A stretch of 64,000 bases of DNA, taken from contig NC_060215.1 of NCBI RefSeq assembly GCF_021130785.1, forward strand, positions 71,679,501 through 71,743,500, read 5' to 3'. Positions 12,475 through 27,349 of this stretch are shown here, piece after piece. The number at the start of each line of letters is the position of its first letter. Positions within the stretch are counted from its first letter, which is position 1. The translations under genes were made by a program, and so were the position numbers. The stretch comes from Homalodisca vitripennis (taxonomy: Eukaryota; Arthropoda; Insecta; Hemiptera; Cicadellidae). Below the pieces are notes generated by a model, which saw nothing but the letters and a program-made list of their open reading frames with translations, was not told the DNA's origin and searched no databases.

Positions 12475-15400
12475 ATTGAAAGTAAAAAGTTTGGCCTGGA
12501 AGTTGTTGGTTTAAAATACAAGCAAAAGAATTGAGCCGTTCTAGTGTAAATTTTAAATTACAAATATATATATACTTGGTGTATACTTATATAACCTTAT
12601 ATACTTATATACGTAATTAAAAAGTTTAAGAAATTTTAATTTTAATTCAATGCTGCAAAAAATAACAGATGCTTTGCATTATTTAATTGTGATTATTAAG
12701 TCTTTACGTTAAATCAATTCATTTATCATGTTTTTAACTTTATTATTATTTTTTAAATACTAAACACAGATTAATTTTTGGATTTTACTATATTAAATGT
12801 CTTAAATAGTAACGTAAAGAGCTCATGCTAGTTGCTGTGTCTGCGCATTCTCTTTACTAGAAAGTTACGCCTTTTACTATCCAAAAAATAGTAATGAAAT
12901 TTTCTATGGATTATTTATCACGTGAAGTTTATGTTAAACCCGCCAAGTCGTTTTGATTTCTTAAGATTAAATTTTAATATGAGGATTTATTAAGTGGCAA
13001 AACTATACACTGGTAAAATATGGTTATTTATATTTTATATTTCTCACCATATATTGTTAATTTCAAAATCAATTTAAGGGGACTTAATAAAATAGACACA
13101 TGTATCCGAGTAGTTTGGGAGGGAGATGAAAGTGTTTAGTCTACAAATGATAGCAGATGGGCTTAAAGGAAATACAAGAGATGAGCACAGTTACTATTTA
13201 GCCGACGACGCGACGTCAGCAAATTAAATAACACAATAACGGAGACATCACACTTTAACTCTTGTGGTTAAATTTTTGTAGCATATTAACTGACATATGG
13301 TGATGTGTCAAAAAATGTATGTATATGTGTATTTGAATATCGCTCCCTAGGATGTAAAGCTATTTATTCTATATTTACAATCGTTTTTTACTGAACACGT
13401 CTTGCCTTATGTTATATTATATTAAGGAATGGGTGACCAGGTCTAGTGATGTATAATGTTTTGTTGATACTAAATTCATCTTTGTTTATACAGTGACAAA
13501 GGAAACCCAATACCTTGTCGCCTTGCTGATAATTTATTTTATTGCAGTAAGTCGTGCTAAATGAATATACCTCCCCCTTCAGCCCCCACATTAATTTTGC
13601 AATATTTAAGGACTCATCTGCCATCGAGTTTTCTTAGGGTTTTGTTTTGATTTTCGTATTGAGATATATATTTCTAGAATTAGTCACTAAAGGCATCCTA
13701 CTTTCAGACAGACATTGAATGCTTTGCAGTATCGCAACCTCAACACGACTGGTTATTGCACCAATAAACTGCCAGTGGTTTGGAATCCCCTGCATATTCT
13801 AAACCATGGAGACCTCTTCCTCGATGTCTATTGCTTAAAGATTCAACAAGGAAGTAGCCATCCCCCCCTATTTCCTTTTATTTTCTTTAAAAGGAAATAG
13901 CCATTTATGGATGGAAAATGTTATTAATAGAACTAGACGTGAGGCCAAAGTCGATAGTAAAAAATAAATTGGTTTACCAAAAATAAGAAGTATAACAGTT
14001 CGTTGGATCGGTATTCTTTCCTTTATTCTCTATCACAACACAACACGTTATAATCGGGTATAATGTTGGTTTCTGTTAGTTCCAACAAAGTAAAAAAAGT
14101 CATATTTTCTGATTAAAAGTAGCAATGATAAAAAACATTGTTTGAAAACCACATTGCACAAAGAAAGGAGTAACTTTATACCTAGAGGTTGGCAGATGAG
14201 TTTCTACCTAAAGAAGTAACTCAACCTTCATGTTCACTTAACGAAAAAACCACACATCCACCGTTCATTGAGGTTTTATTATACCTTGGAATGTAACAAT
14301 AAATCCAATTTAGAATAAATTGTATTTTCAATGGAAAACCTAGCTACTGTAAAAGAGTAAATAATCTTAACCAGAGTCTTCACATCCCACAATATAACCA
14401 TTCCATCCACAACTTTACTCGTATCTTCGAGGCAAAATAATACATTTACTTTAAGTTTGTGCATCAAGTTATAAACGAGTAATTCATATGTAATTTGTTA
14501 TAAATGTTTCATTAAAAATTTAAATCATCGCCTTAGATCTAAACCCAATTACTATTATAATTAATTCTCTCCCTACGCTGTTTTTCCAATTTGCAGAGTT
14601 TTTAAGAACTCTTAGACGATCTTTTGGAGATTTGTTTTTTAGATCGCGGCAAACAAAAGAGGTAATATAAAAATGATGTGAGATTATTAGTTTGCCATGT
14701 GTGTATACTGAAAATATAGACCGGTGTTGTTAGATTTTATTTTTATTTAAAAACCAGTAAAGATAAACATTTTACGGCATTTTTGCAAAATCATGCCGTC
14801 CATTTCAGCATTTAAAAAATCATCACACTATGCAAATGTTTATAATCTTGTTAGATTTTACAATATTAAGCTTCAATGATTTCAAACACCCGCCATTTTG
14901 AATCGTGATTTGATAACCTTACAATTGTCCTCTTTATTTTATACTGCAAGGGCAATAATTTTGCCAAATTTTAATTTTGTATCTTTGTTAGTTAAAAAAA
15001 TAAAAATGAGAAAAAGATAATAGACAGGCAGACGTTAAACTAAGATTTTGTTATCCCTGTTCGTATTACAGCTTTGGTTTACTTTAACCAGACAAACAAA
15101 TCCCAAAAAGAGCATTGAACAGTTCGTAAATACCCCTATATTTCACAATAATATTCAATCCGTGGTGATGAGTTTTTGGCTGAGTGAGGTTTTTCTTGTT
15201 CCTGTTTTGTAGTGGCCGGGTTTAGTAGATGGCTATCGAGATCTCAATTATACTAACATTATATAAATATTTATTTTTATCTTCTCATTTAATTTTGTGA
15301 ATGTATACGTTTCGGTGTAAAATACTGCACAAGTTTTTTTAAAGAATAAAGTGAAATCGCGATTCCTACAATTGATATTTTGTAGTACTCATTCTAAAAG

Positions 15401-18400
15401 ATATATATAAATAAATGTTTTTTATTAACTGTAGTACTATTATCCTTACGAGTTAAATTTGAAGTGTTAAATATACACAGTATAATATTTTATTATTATT
15501 TTTTTGAAAATCAATGTAGGTGTGGACAAAAAATTATAGTTTATACTTTAGTCCCCTAGCTCTCAGTATTCTATATACTAGGAGACGTACAACTTTTGAA
15601 TAATGCAATATGGTTTTGTGGGATTGATTTAATTCATTATATTTGCTTATTTATAATTCTAGATATTCCTTATACTTCAAAAACCTGATTGTGAACAAAA
15701 AATTTTTTAGTTTCAAATGACAGGTAATTCTTTCAGGTAAAAACTTAGGTACAGCTGTTTCAGTAATTTAATACTTGATTAAAATATCTATGTAAAAATA
15801 CTTTATCTTCAGTTAATTCAGAAAAGTCCAAGCGTGGGTGTTTTATTGTGTTATTGCGTATAGTGTTGGTAACTAATGCATATGATGTCCGTTCTCCGAT
15901 ATATTTTGATCAAGGAGGAATAGAGGGAAAGACAATTGTATCTAGTTAATAATAATTTAGACCATATACAAAAAGTTAGTTTCACCCTCTTCGTGAAAGA
16001 AAGTAATGTTGGCTACAACATATTATACGTGTGTGTCTAAATTAGGTCCTAGACTAAGTCAATAAAAAAAGAATGGAAAAGATATTGGTTGACCTCCATA
16101 TGTATATTTATCCGTTCATGAGAAGCTAGCTTTGCAGTAATTCTGTTGTACCTTCTTTTCCTAAACAAACAGTGTATAGAAGTCCCCATCTGACGTACCA
16201 TATCTCAGTATTATTCCATAACTCATATAACGGTACACCAAATCGTAACAGGATATTTAATTGGCTTTGGCTTTGGACTTCGGCTTTGGACTTCGAAGTT
16301 TATGTCTTTCAAGTATTCAATACAAACATGTTATTCATAAATATTTTGAATCCCCATTGAAATATTTACTTACTAAAAAAACTCATACAGAGACTCGATA
16401 TCTTAGATCAATTTCAGGAGCATCTAATACTGCAACCGAGCAATTTTTTTGAGAAGAATGTTGTGATCCACACAATCAAAACAGTTTTTTAGTCACGTAA
16501 ACATATGCTGAGTGTTACTGTTTTTTACGAGCGATTAAGCGATCGAGTGTCAGCTCAATTAAGTGATTATATTGATTGAGGTTTATCGTACACAAATCCA
16601 AACCGACATGATAACTAAGACCAAGCTGAGTCTAGCTACGCTTTATTAAATATGGTCGACCCGAAAATATAGTGGCTTAAGAATTCAAAGACAACTTAAG
16701 CTCCGCTTCATTAAATCTGGTTAAGGGTGAAAATATTGTCGAAAAACTAGTGACTGTATACACTAAACTTTAATCAAACTCCGTTTCAAAAATTTGGTTA
16801 AGAGTAGGAATAATAAAAGCTAAGCATTTTGATATAGGATATTAAGCCAATGAACTTATTTTAACTATCAGTAAAATGTTTTCCCAATGATATGTAAGAG
16901 TTCCATATGTTCAAACTTATGTATTACATAATACGGGTATTACATTGAAGAAGACTGCAGCACAAATCCTATATAGAATACTTCTAACAAACTTCCTGTA
17001 ATTACGTAAACGCTATACTTTCTTTTGTTGTCCGGGTCGGTGCTACAACAGGAAACTTAGAAGAAGCCATCTTCGAAGTACAAAAATGATACACAATTAG
17101 ATTCCTACAAAAGATATTTATTAAATTTCATACCATAACAGATTTAATCTTACCATTTGTATTAATGTATTGCAGTATAAAAAAATGTAATGCCTTTATT
17201 TTACGAAATATAACAAGTACCTTGCCATCATAAACGACATGATTTAATCCAAACATAACTTAATTCTACATTATTTATATATTTGCTTTAAACTAATATT
17301 GCTTCAGTAAAATTACTTATTCAAAATGTATAGATAACAAGAATATGTTTATAGCTAGCCCCTCGCTAACTATTTGCAATAAAACAAAGAATGTTAAAGG
17401 CAACGTGCTGTCTTTTTTCATTTATGAAGGCAAAATATTTTAGCTAATTTCCATTATAATTTTATGTGTAACAATAATATACCACATTTTAAAGCAAAAT
17501 TGTATTATAATTTAAATAAAACTAAACGTATAATATCTGCCAATTATTTTTTGGCAAATTGTAATTATATACTAACGGTTATGGACAATTAGGAACGATT
17601 CAGTAGCTTTACAATTAGAAACTGTGGATTGGATGACGTAGACTCCTTCTTTCCCCTGTTGGCTACTCAAGCAGATAGATGTTTCCCTCGTTTTATTAAG
17701 TACGAATTTAGATAAAGCTTTTTCTAAAACAGTGTATGTAAAATTAATACTTGTATTTATCGGAGAAGATGAGAATTGTATTTGGTGAGGGACACTTAAA
17801 ATATATTATCACGTAGCTAATCAGTTTTAGGAGTCTGTGTATGTCCAGGGGAAACGACTTGGACCTCAAGGAGATGACAAGATGATGACTAGGGATGATC
17901 TTGCCACGATGTCCAGGGAGTCAGGAAATACACTTCGGCATAGCTGTGAGACCCTATTAGGAGAGGAATTTTAAATGAGTTGGAAATAACATAGGGAATC
18001 GATTTAGTTTAAAGATTTTAAAGTTTAGGACGGGCTACATCTATCTCAAGAAATTGCTTGTTAATAAATTTTTATGTTTAGCAAGTTACATTTCGGTGTC
18101 ATTAAAACACCCGGCAATAGTTTCATAAACATTGAGTTAAAACAATATATTCAAAATTGTAACGAATTTTCGTACCCGTCTCGAACCCAAAATTTATTCA
18201 ATAACAAACTTCATGACAAGATAAACCAATTTAAAGGGTGACAACCTACATCAAGGCGATGTGCTTATGGAAGTTTGCTGTCCATACGGGTACAAATTGA
18301 AGCTATAGGTACAAAAGGTTATTTAGACATAATATACAAAATACATTAAGCATAGTTATCAATCATAAGTTTGGGAAATGTTCTATGACTGTTTCAAACA

Positions 18401-18855
18401 TGTATTCATATCACTAACTTGAGAGTTATATATAGAGTTATATAAGATATATTAAAAAATAAAATATACGCTTTAGAAATAAATTATGTATTCCTCAAAC
18501 GTTACACAAGTAGTTGAATTTCAAGACGATCAATCGAACTACTAATAAAATTTGGTTTATTATTTTGGAGTTTTACTAAAAGAGTAATCATCAATAAGGT
18601 CCTCGACGTTTTGTAGCAAAATGTTAAAGTTACTGAAATTCACATTTAAAAATATATCTTGTACCAAAAATTGTAAAAACCGTGTAAACGACGTAATTTT
18701 CAAGCAAATACGTGCCCTTTGGAATGACCAGGTATATATATTACGCTTGAATGGACATAAGTTCATATATAATTTTATGTTTTAATTTTGGATTTTAAAT
18801 CTATCAAAAGAGAGGGAATAGAAATATTTTGTTTACTAAGTGAACAAAATATTGG
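12475..18855. other. AT-rich stretch, nothing recognised
   Basis: No host exon, RNA gene or mobile-element coding remnant was recognised. A short imperfect tandem of GGCTTTGGACTTC lies at 16,263-16,300. Short ORFs throughout have no recognisable domain. Confidence 0.45.
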
Positions 18856-18859
18856 ACAG

Positions 18860-19183
18860 CTATAACTTAATCACTGAACATAAAAGTTTTATAGGACCAT
18901 TTTCAAATACTGCTTGTTTGGTAATTAAATGAAAAGATCCTACTACACATTTTAAAGATGAACGCATATGAACAGTTGAGCGATTCCAGAGAAGTGGGTC
19001 AAACACCTTCCCTACCCTCTTCCAAACGACAAGGCAATTCCGGGAGCGGGAACGAATCGATGTAGAAGCATGGCTCCATGTCTCAGCTATACACGAGTGC
19101 CCTACCGCCCCCTTCAGACCACCGTCTGCTGTCTCAGCGCGAGGCCCAGCGATGGCTAGAGAGCCACGGATCACTTTTTCCAA
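18860..19183 (-). other. Unrecognised 107-codon ORF in GC-richer block
   Basis: The region from about 18,960 to 19,170 is richer in GC and CpG than its surroundings and holds a 107-codon minus-strand ORF starting MEKVIRGSLA. No domain, signal peptide or family motif is recognised. It may be a fragment of a mobile element or a host exon read in an arbitrary frame. It is listed because its composition stands out, not because coding is shown. Confidence 0.2.
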
Positions 19184-19709
19184 TCAATTAACAACCAGTT
19201 TCATGAATAACCTTAACAATTTTACATCAGAAATCCAACCCAGCATTCCTAATCCAATAAAACAGTAATATCACATAAAACAGTTAAAAGAAAAGACTCT
19301 TGAAAGAGTTCTTAAGACTCATAATATTCTTAACATTTAAAAACTATGCATTCAAATTTTTATGTAATAATGAAAAACTACCGTTATCTTTTCTTCCTTC
19401 ACTTAAGTCAGCTGATTAAACCATATTATTTTAAATTTAAATGACTGGTTATTTCAGCTTTAAAATTCGGGAGAAATTTAGTTTAACAATTAATTCTCCG
19501 CCTCTATATAACAGTTTTGTTCATTTTCAGAATATATGCATACTTTTGGAAAAAAGACTCTTGTGCTACACTCATTGTGCTATTTATTACATTTTATTAT
19601 ACTGTGTTTCCGTTGAATTATATATTATATACTCACTTTGATAAGTTCATGTACCCGTTAGTACGGTGAATAATTTATCTATGATGAGATGTGTTGATTC
19701 AATGAGAAC

Positions 19710-19814
19710 GCTGAGTTTAGCATTAGTTCACTTTACTCTTATGCAGCGTCTAAAATTCGACACTGTCACAGACTTGACTCCTGCAATCTGGAGTCATGTT
19801 CCTCTGAAGAGATC
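19710..19814 (-). repeat. Dispersed repeat family B, copy 1
   Basis: The reverse complement of this interval aligns over about 105 bp with 40,161-40,264. Shared blocks include ATGACTCCAGATT, CAGGAGT, AAGTCTGTGA and CTAAACTCAGC, with roughly four in five bases matching. It is an interspersed element of unknown class without coding content. Confidence 0.75.
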
Positions 19815-19819
19815 AAACA

Positions 19820-22700
19820 AAAATAGATTAACTTAACAAGCTCAAAAAATGAACTCTTTACATCATTTCGACATCAGAGACTTCTATATAACAAAATATG
19901 GTGTAATCTAAGTGAAGAGGCATTCTCATTGTCTTATCAGATGAACAATTGAGTGCACTAAGATGTTAGACATGATCCCAAAGCACGGTGGAGCAACCGA
20001 GTTTTCTATATACATCGTAGCTATGGTTCTGGTGGGGACGTACATGATTTTATTATTTAATTAATGAGAACATCTATATCATTAGTCTAAAATAATATAC
20101 TTTAGAATATGAGAATATGTTTGCTTCTGTCCGTATATGTCACCAGAAACCAGATATATTATCATGTATTTTTATCTGTTGGCACATATTTTTTAAATAC
20201 CTTTAAGCATTTTTCATTTTTTAAACCTTTATGATTTGTTCCATACTTAAATTTCATAAATTGAATATGGGATGAAGCGTATACTGTTCTACATATCCGA
20301 TGCCATTGATGAGATTTTTGTTTTTTTTTTCTAAATAGTTCCATACTTCATTTACGAGTACAGTTATTATAATTTGCCAAGATATAGACATTTAAAACCC
20401 CCCAAAACCGTGGGAACAAGTTTAGAAAATAATTACGCACCTAAAACAATGTGTTCCTGTACTATTCGAAATGTTACGACTGAGATAACGTTACATAGGT
20501 ACACGTAAAGTGTACATTGTCCAAACATGTTCTAAGAGTTCGATAACATTATTTTTCTTATTAAACTTCCATAAAGGTTCTCAAAAGTCTTTTTACTCTT
20601 TCTGGATTTTTTTACATAAAACGGATGGTTCTATAACGAAAAACTGCACAGTAATACAAATTTCGTTTTTCCATCCTTATTTTATTGTAATCCATGTTCA
20701 CATGGATACCAATATCGATTTCAGTTGTACCTCTCTCACAAAGTTCTGTATCCGAATCTCAATAATTAATGTGATCTTAACTGGAATTTAACCTTACGCT
20801 ATTTAATTTATATAATGCCTTTTAAATATACTCGTAGAACATTAGCAATGCTATACATTCATGGGACAATTACATCGAGGTCTTATTTTGGATTTGAGCG
20901 AAAAATTATATAAATAATGTAAAACGTTTACACACAGTGATGGAAACGTTTGAAATACAAAGTCAGCAGATCACGCAGTCGTTTCGGAATTGTGATATGC
21001 AATATCCTGTTCGTGAATATAGAATGTGCGCATAACTCCCCAAGTGATATTAAGAACAAACGTACACTCGCTGTTCCTGATCGGCGGCAACCGTGTGATT
21101 TGCTGACTCCGTGTTATTACTATGTGATGATGTATTTCAATCCAAGTTCATAAATGATAGTATCTATTAATTTACGTTAACAAATATTTGGTCCATCAAA
21201 AACCATATTTTACATATTACAAAACACATACTGTATTAATTATAAAAAGTAAGGACGTATAGGAAACACAAGATCGTTATTTAAATAAATAAATTGTATA
21301 ATAACTGTATCTACGTTTTCCATTCACACAGACATACAATCACAAACTCGGGCTTACCTGAAGCAGAATTACCTTTACATATACCCTAAAGCGATAACGT
21401 ATATCATTATTCAGGGGGATAATGTCTGATACAAATAATTTCTTATATTAACAGCGGAGAATTGGTGATATCACAAACTTTTGGGGCAAATAGTGAAAGA
21501 TTTATGTAAAGTATCAAAGATTGCTAAAACCATAATCAAGTACGTTTTAACAGTATTTGAAACTGAAAATTCGAATTAATTATTTTTAAATGTTCCAACT
21601 CTTAATTGTATATAGATTTAGTTTTTTTTATTTGATATATTTCAACGTGTAAGTACTTCATTTAAAACCTTTTAGACATTCAAGTTCTTACAGTTAAAAT
21701 GAAAATATTTGAATAATGAATAATATAGTGAATTTGCGTAACAAACGTTCCAAACACTTTAGTTTATCTGTAGACCATAAAAGTTATAGCACGAGGAAGG
21801 GGAATGTTGTTTTTGAATTGTGCATTGTAATTTGAAGTAATTATACTAAGAGTCGAATAAACCAAAGAACGGATTTATTCTATAACATGTTTTGTTCACC
21901 TATTAATCACAATTTATGTTTATGGTGAAAGTAACATACTTATAAAGAACTTTACGTTTAAAAGTATTATTGTCAAAATATGTACTCAATTTTTTCTTAT
22001 TTATTTAAAATAAACTTATATTATCCCTTTCCTTTTCGAACTGGCGTGGTTGTTGTAAAACTTTAAACTTAATGAGCTACAATATAATTTAGAAAATCTG
22101 GGAGTAAAAAAGCCCTGTAAATATGGAAAACTTGTCACCTATTTTACATATTAGAGTCTGACTATAAATAAAGGACAAAATTGTATTACCATAAAACCAA
22201 TTTCTAAGAGCATACAATAGCTTATTTTACAAAAAAATCCAAAAACAACTAACTGCACTACTATGCAATATTGTACAACTCAGACATACCCAGCGTTTGT
22301 GTTTTATTTTTATGTAAAATACTACGATTTCAGAGTGTTACTGAAGTTGCCAAACAGTTTTAAGATATCCAAGTTTAAAGTAATTCGAAATTCCGTTAGA
22401 TCTCAATTGAATAAATTTGAAATATTGTAGCATAATCTAAATCAAAATTATTTAGCTACCAATAATTATTTATTTCAGGTTATCTCTAAGAGGTTTTGAT
22501 ATTAATAGTTAATATTTTCAATCCTTCCACAGTTTAAGGAGTTCATATCTCTGTGGGTGAGTTTTAGACAATGTTTTAATGTTTTCATATCTCTTGTGTT
22601 ATTTTACAAGGGATATGATAGCATCTTGTACCAATATGTGTATCAATCAAGGTAGGACTACAATAGGTCGTATGATTAACTTTCATAGTATACTCTGTTT
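19820..22700. other. AT-rich stretch, nothing recognised
   Basis: No gene or structured repeat is recognised. Short ORFs such as 20,510-20,791 (93 codons) have no family features. Confidence 0.45.
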
Positions 22701-22714
22701 TTATTTTAACTTAA

Positions 22715-23010
22715 AATTAACTTATGTATACAAGATAAGGGTACGCCACATCACGTGTCTTGTAACAGGCTTCGTGGAGGTCGCTTGTAACATTTCAAAT
22801 CTATAGCTCATTTCATTCTTAAGATATCCTGTGGACAGACAAATAGACATACAGACACTCATACAGAAAATAAATTTTACATTCCCTCGGCAGACAAAAG
22901 AGCAATTGTGCCAACCTCTTGAGTGATGCAATAACGCTCAGCTAATTTCCAGGGTTAGACTTGCACTATCATAGAACTCGTTTTTTTCTATATAGAGATG
23001 AAGTTTCATG
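22715..23010 (+). repeat. Dispersed repeat family A, copy 2
   Basis: This copy has the same block order as 2225-2410: ACAAGATAAGGGTACGCCACAT, an AGGCTTCGTGG block, a GGACAGACAAATAGACATACA block, CCTCTTGAGTGATGCAATAACGCTCAGC. The overlapping ORFs on both strands are by-products. Confidence 0.55.
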
Positions 23011-23154
23011 AAAATTAAACGTTGACATATAACTTTACTTCTATGAATAAAAATGTCACATGTTGAAACCCTATATGATTGTACTCAGGGTGTTTACAAA
23101 TTTATTTATTCCTCTATTTTCTCGTTGCCATCATGGTTACACTTAAGTTCAATT

Positions 23155-23355
23155 TAAAAATATTCGCTAACGCTCACCAAAATCCCATGAAGTGACATGT
23201 ACCATCATCGAACTTAGTGTGCCTCACATAAAAATGAACATTCATGCTAACCTTCAAGTCTATATGACACTTCGTTTTCGAGGTATCGTGCAGACAGACG
23301 AAATCGTGAAATTTGCCCAGCCTCTCGAGTTGTTGGCTTCACTAATGTGCAGCCA
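23155..23355 (+). repeat. Dispersed repeat family A, copy 3
   Basis: Contains TTCGCTAACGCTCACC, a block on transcript-like ACATGTACCATCATCGAACTTAG, a GTGCAGACAGACGAAAT block and CCAGCCTCTCGAGTTGTTGG. These match the end and the start of copy 2, suggesting the family can occur as a head-to-tail series. Confidence 0.55.
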
Positions 23356-23371
23356 ATAATATATATTTAAT

Positions 23372-23418
23372 TATATATATATATATATATATATAAGAGT
23401 GTGTTTGTGTGTGTGTCT
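23372..23418. repeat. TA/TG compound microsatellite
   Basis: About 24 bp of TA repeats followed within a few bases by a short TG-rich run. Confidence 0.9.
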
Positions 23419-23419
23419 T

Positions 23420-26400
23420 AAACGACTTTACGCAACTACAGTAATTAATCAGGAGCATAACACTATTCACGCATTTTGTTAAAGTTTCACGATACAAACC
23501 GGATTAAACAGACCTTGATTTATTCTTTAAGTAATAAAGTCTAAGTATATACTTCTTATAAATATTTAGTCATTATTTAAGTCCGTGAATCTTATTGTTT
23601 ACTCACAGCATGAAGCAATCCGTTATATTCTTAAGCATGAAATATTACGCCTTTCCTACGATCACGGCATTATCGACCGCACATTCAAGTAGATAAAAAC
23701 ACAGTGCAAGCCTACACACACAAACTTATGACACAAAATAAATCAATTAAAGTTCGCCTAGTTGGGTCGTGAAGGTTAAAACGTTTAAGATATGGAGAGA
23801 AATACAATGACAATCCGAGTTGAGCGTCGTGCACGGACTGGTTGGTTTATTCGCGTAATGACCCCGGTCAGAGTATCTTCCTCTACGTGCATCATACATT
23901 TAGGTTTTTACAGAACTTCTACAAGTAAATATAATTAGTAAAAACTTAAATGGTGCAACACACATACATCGATTTTGATTTTAATTATATTAATTGAGGG
24001 TGAATATAAAGTTCATACTTTGAGACCTAAGTAACGTGAAGTTTTCAATAGAAATGGACTATAAACATTAGAAATGGCCAGAGTTTGGCCTAAATGGCCT
24101 AAACGCTTTTTACTTTTAAAGGTAATTACTCAAAATTATACGCAATATCAAAAAAACCTTAAACAGTTCAAAACGTAAGTGAATAGAGGATTAAATTAAA
24201 GGTACCTTTTTCTGAATCTTATGATTAGTTCTAGTCTTTGACAAAGTTGAAAACCGTAATGACAAAGTTTTTTACAAACAATTAAGGTGAAACACAATGC
24301 ATCAGCATAAAACTGAAACTAATTCGTGTGATTATCGATAACGCACTTCACCTATGGTTTTATTTCTTCATTGATAAATCTTAAATATAAGTGTGGATAA
24401 TGAGCATAAAACTATCGCTTTTTGATTTTAGGAGATGAGAAAAACAATAAATGAGGAAAATACAACAGTTATGAAAAAGCCTGCTGTTCAATATTTTGAA
24501 TGGTTGCAAGGAAATAAACTATATCAATTAATTCAGTTTGTCAAAAATTGGAATCTAAAATCGAATAAGATTTATACAAATAAAATATTATGAGCAGAAA
24601 TACCGGTTTTCTTAACAATAAAAATTAAACACTATTGGAGAAAGTAGACGAAAATCATCTTTGAGAAAACAAAACTAGGAATGATTAATAAACTGCTGTT
24701 TTAAACAAGCTTGCGTAAAAAACTGATTTAATCAAAATGTTTAATACATATGCCTAGAAGTTTCATTTCAAATAGAATATATAAGATCGTATTAAGAGTT
24801 AAAATAGTTTATAGGAAACAATTAAATCAACGTTAGATATGCATAAAAAAATAGAATTAAATTTATATAATTTATTACTTATTATATTTATTTATTATTA
24901 CTATATTTCTTTTTCATACATAGCCATGCATAATTCTGCTAGAGTACAAAAATAGCTCCTAAATTTATTGACTGAATTTAATTTATGTGATGTTTTTGTT
25001 TTACAGCAGTTTTCTCATGATTAAAACTGCTTTTAGTTATGGTTTAAAAACTGTAATATATTATTGTATGAATCCATCAACTACTAAGTGTGTTTTTCCT
25101 ATCGTTTAATCAAATTTGAAAGGGGTTACTTGATTGATCACAATATTTTTAAGTCATACAAAGTGAACTCCGGAGCCATGTGCCTTTATTTTCCAATAAG
25201 TCATAAAACATTAATATTTAATGAAATCTTTGATTTTTTAACATGCACTAATTATAGAATTAGCTGTGTTAAAACATGTATTTCATGCCTTAAGCCGTGT
25301 CTTCAAAGTGATTCTCTCTCTCTCTCTCTACATATCTATTTTTATATCTCTATATAAAAAATCTCCGCTTGAATTACATCCAACGTATCCTTACTGTTGA
25401 ACTGAATTCTCTTTGAACACGTGTCTCCAAGAATACCAACGAAGGGCAACTTTCGTATAACGCGTAGTCGCACTTCTTAGAATGCCTCCAGATAAGAAAG
25501 GTCAGACATATTGATGTCTGAAAATTGAGGTGAACAAAGCACATGTACAAACCCGTAATTTGCCATTTTTACCAAAATCATCACTTGGAAATACAAATAA
25601 TACTACGAATAAACGCCCCCACCTTCTTGAACGTAATACCCTCCTTCTTCACAACCATTCCTCACAATGTCCAAAACTAACAAAATGAAATTGAACATTT
25701 TATACAGACTTTCCATTACCGCCTTACTCGCTGATTGTCTTTCAAAGTAGTCTTCACCATTATCACTGTTTCACATATATACAAAAATGTTTAAAAGAGT
25801 TAAGAACCTACACTCAGATAAATTTTGCAGGTTCTTATATCAATTTTCATTTTTAAACGTTATAAATGCAAAATTAGCATTAAGCCTATTAGTGCGAAGA
25901 AAGCATTTCCATAAGATGTCCGTAGTAATTTTGAAAAGAAAGAAATTGAAATTGTGAATAAAATAAAATAAAATAATAGCTAATCAATCATTCATGACAA
26001 ATAAACCAAGCTAGCGAGAATTCACTTAGTAAAGCAACGGGGCAAATATTGATTACTACATCCGTAACCCTAAATACGCATAGTATAACATATTACAACA
26101 AAATATATTTTATCACTAAATTTAATATTATAGATCACTGAAGTCTGTTTCCTTTTCTAATTTTAAGTTGCGTTTGTGTCAACATGTGAAAAAACAGTAA
26201 GTACGTATTAAATGACGATACCTTGCACATATTAAGTCTAAGATTGTGATATTGCAATAAATTAAAATCTTGGCGTAAATTTGTATCATAGTTTAATACA
26301 GCTTCTTCCATTAATAAAATACAACTTAATACAGGTTTTCAATCAAATTTAAATTCTTACCAGTGATACAAAAGCAATAAATGAACTTATAGTAATGAAA

Positions 26401-27050
26401 CAGAAATTAAACAGAAATATCCAGCCAATTAAAAAAAGATAATGCCATTAGAATCTGTGCCATCATTCGCAATAGAATATTTGATTCAGAGATACCGGTG
26501 TTCTGCGTTTGACTCTGACTGTGAAGGGATCCAAGCACTACTCTGGATATGTAGAATAGTATTCAGGAATCCCTACCTCTGATTTCTACTTTATGATCTT
26601 TTAAGTTCGTCATCTTGTTATATTTTGATAAGAAAATCCATTCTACTACTCAGTAAATGAAATTAAATTAAAAATTCTTTATTCACACCGGCAAAGTGAG
26701 ATCCACGTGGCAACCATGTACATCAACAAGACACTAATAAATAAAAATACTTATTAATTCAAAATTTAAATAAATAATTATAATAGATAGCATGGAGAAA
26801 ATAAACTAATATTTTAAAATGTGTTTTAAAAAATTGACAAAATAATTAAATTAGTTACTTCTATAAAACAACAAATAATTAACCAAATATTTAAAAATAT
26901 ATATTTTAAACCTACATATAAAATCAAACTAATTCTTATAACTTATTGTTTCAAGTAAATCATAAAATTAAACATAACAGAATAAATAGATATCCTCTAT
27001 CTTTCATTTCCATACATTCTCATATTCATCCCTCTACCCCCACCAGCCAT
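23420..27050. other. AT-rich stretch, nothing recognised
   Basis: No coding or RNA feature is recognised. There is a short TC run at 25,313-25,329. The interval 26,640-26,950 is especially AT-rich. Confidence 0.45.
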
Positions 27051-27056
27051 CTTGAT

Positions 27057-27345
27057 TATAGCACCATAAGAACAATGTTAAACCTCATTCACATGTACAA
27101 CCTCATTTTAGTCATAGGATTATGCAAGATGTCTCATTTTAAAGATACAGATAATACGCATCCAAACGCTTCTTAATTTATCGTTATTTTTATAGATTAT
27201 TGAGAAAGTATACGCTTTACAAAAAAATACAAAGCATTTGGATGCGTATTAATTGTATATTTAATATTAGACTGCTCTGATAACCCGAGGACCAAAATTA
27301 AGGCGTGAAAATGCATGAGGTTTAACATTGTTGCTATGGAGAAAA
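27057..27345. mobile_element. Foldback/MITE-like inverted repeat element
   Basis: A 289-bp imperfect palindrome. The outer arms 27,063-27,088 and 27,313-27,341 share AACAATGTTAAACCTCAT. The inner arms 27,153-27,171 and 27,232-27,250 match at 18 of 19 positions (AATACGCATCCAAACGCTT). Weaker pairing connects the two along the same register, so the whole unit can fold into one long hairpin with a loop of about 60 bases. There is no coding content. A related short fragment lies at 6541-6570. This fits a non-autonomous DNA element; the superfamily is not determined because no target-site duplication is clear. Confidence 0.75.
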
Positions 27346-27349
27346 CTCA

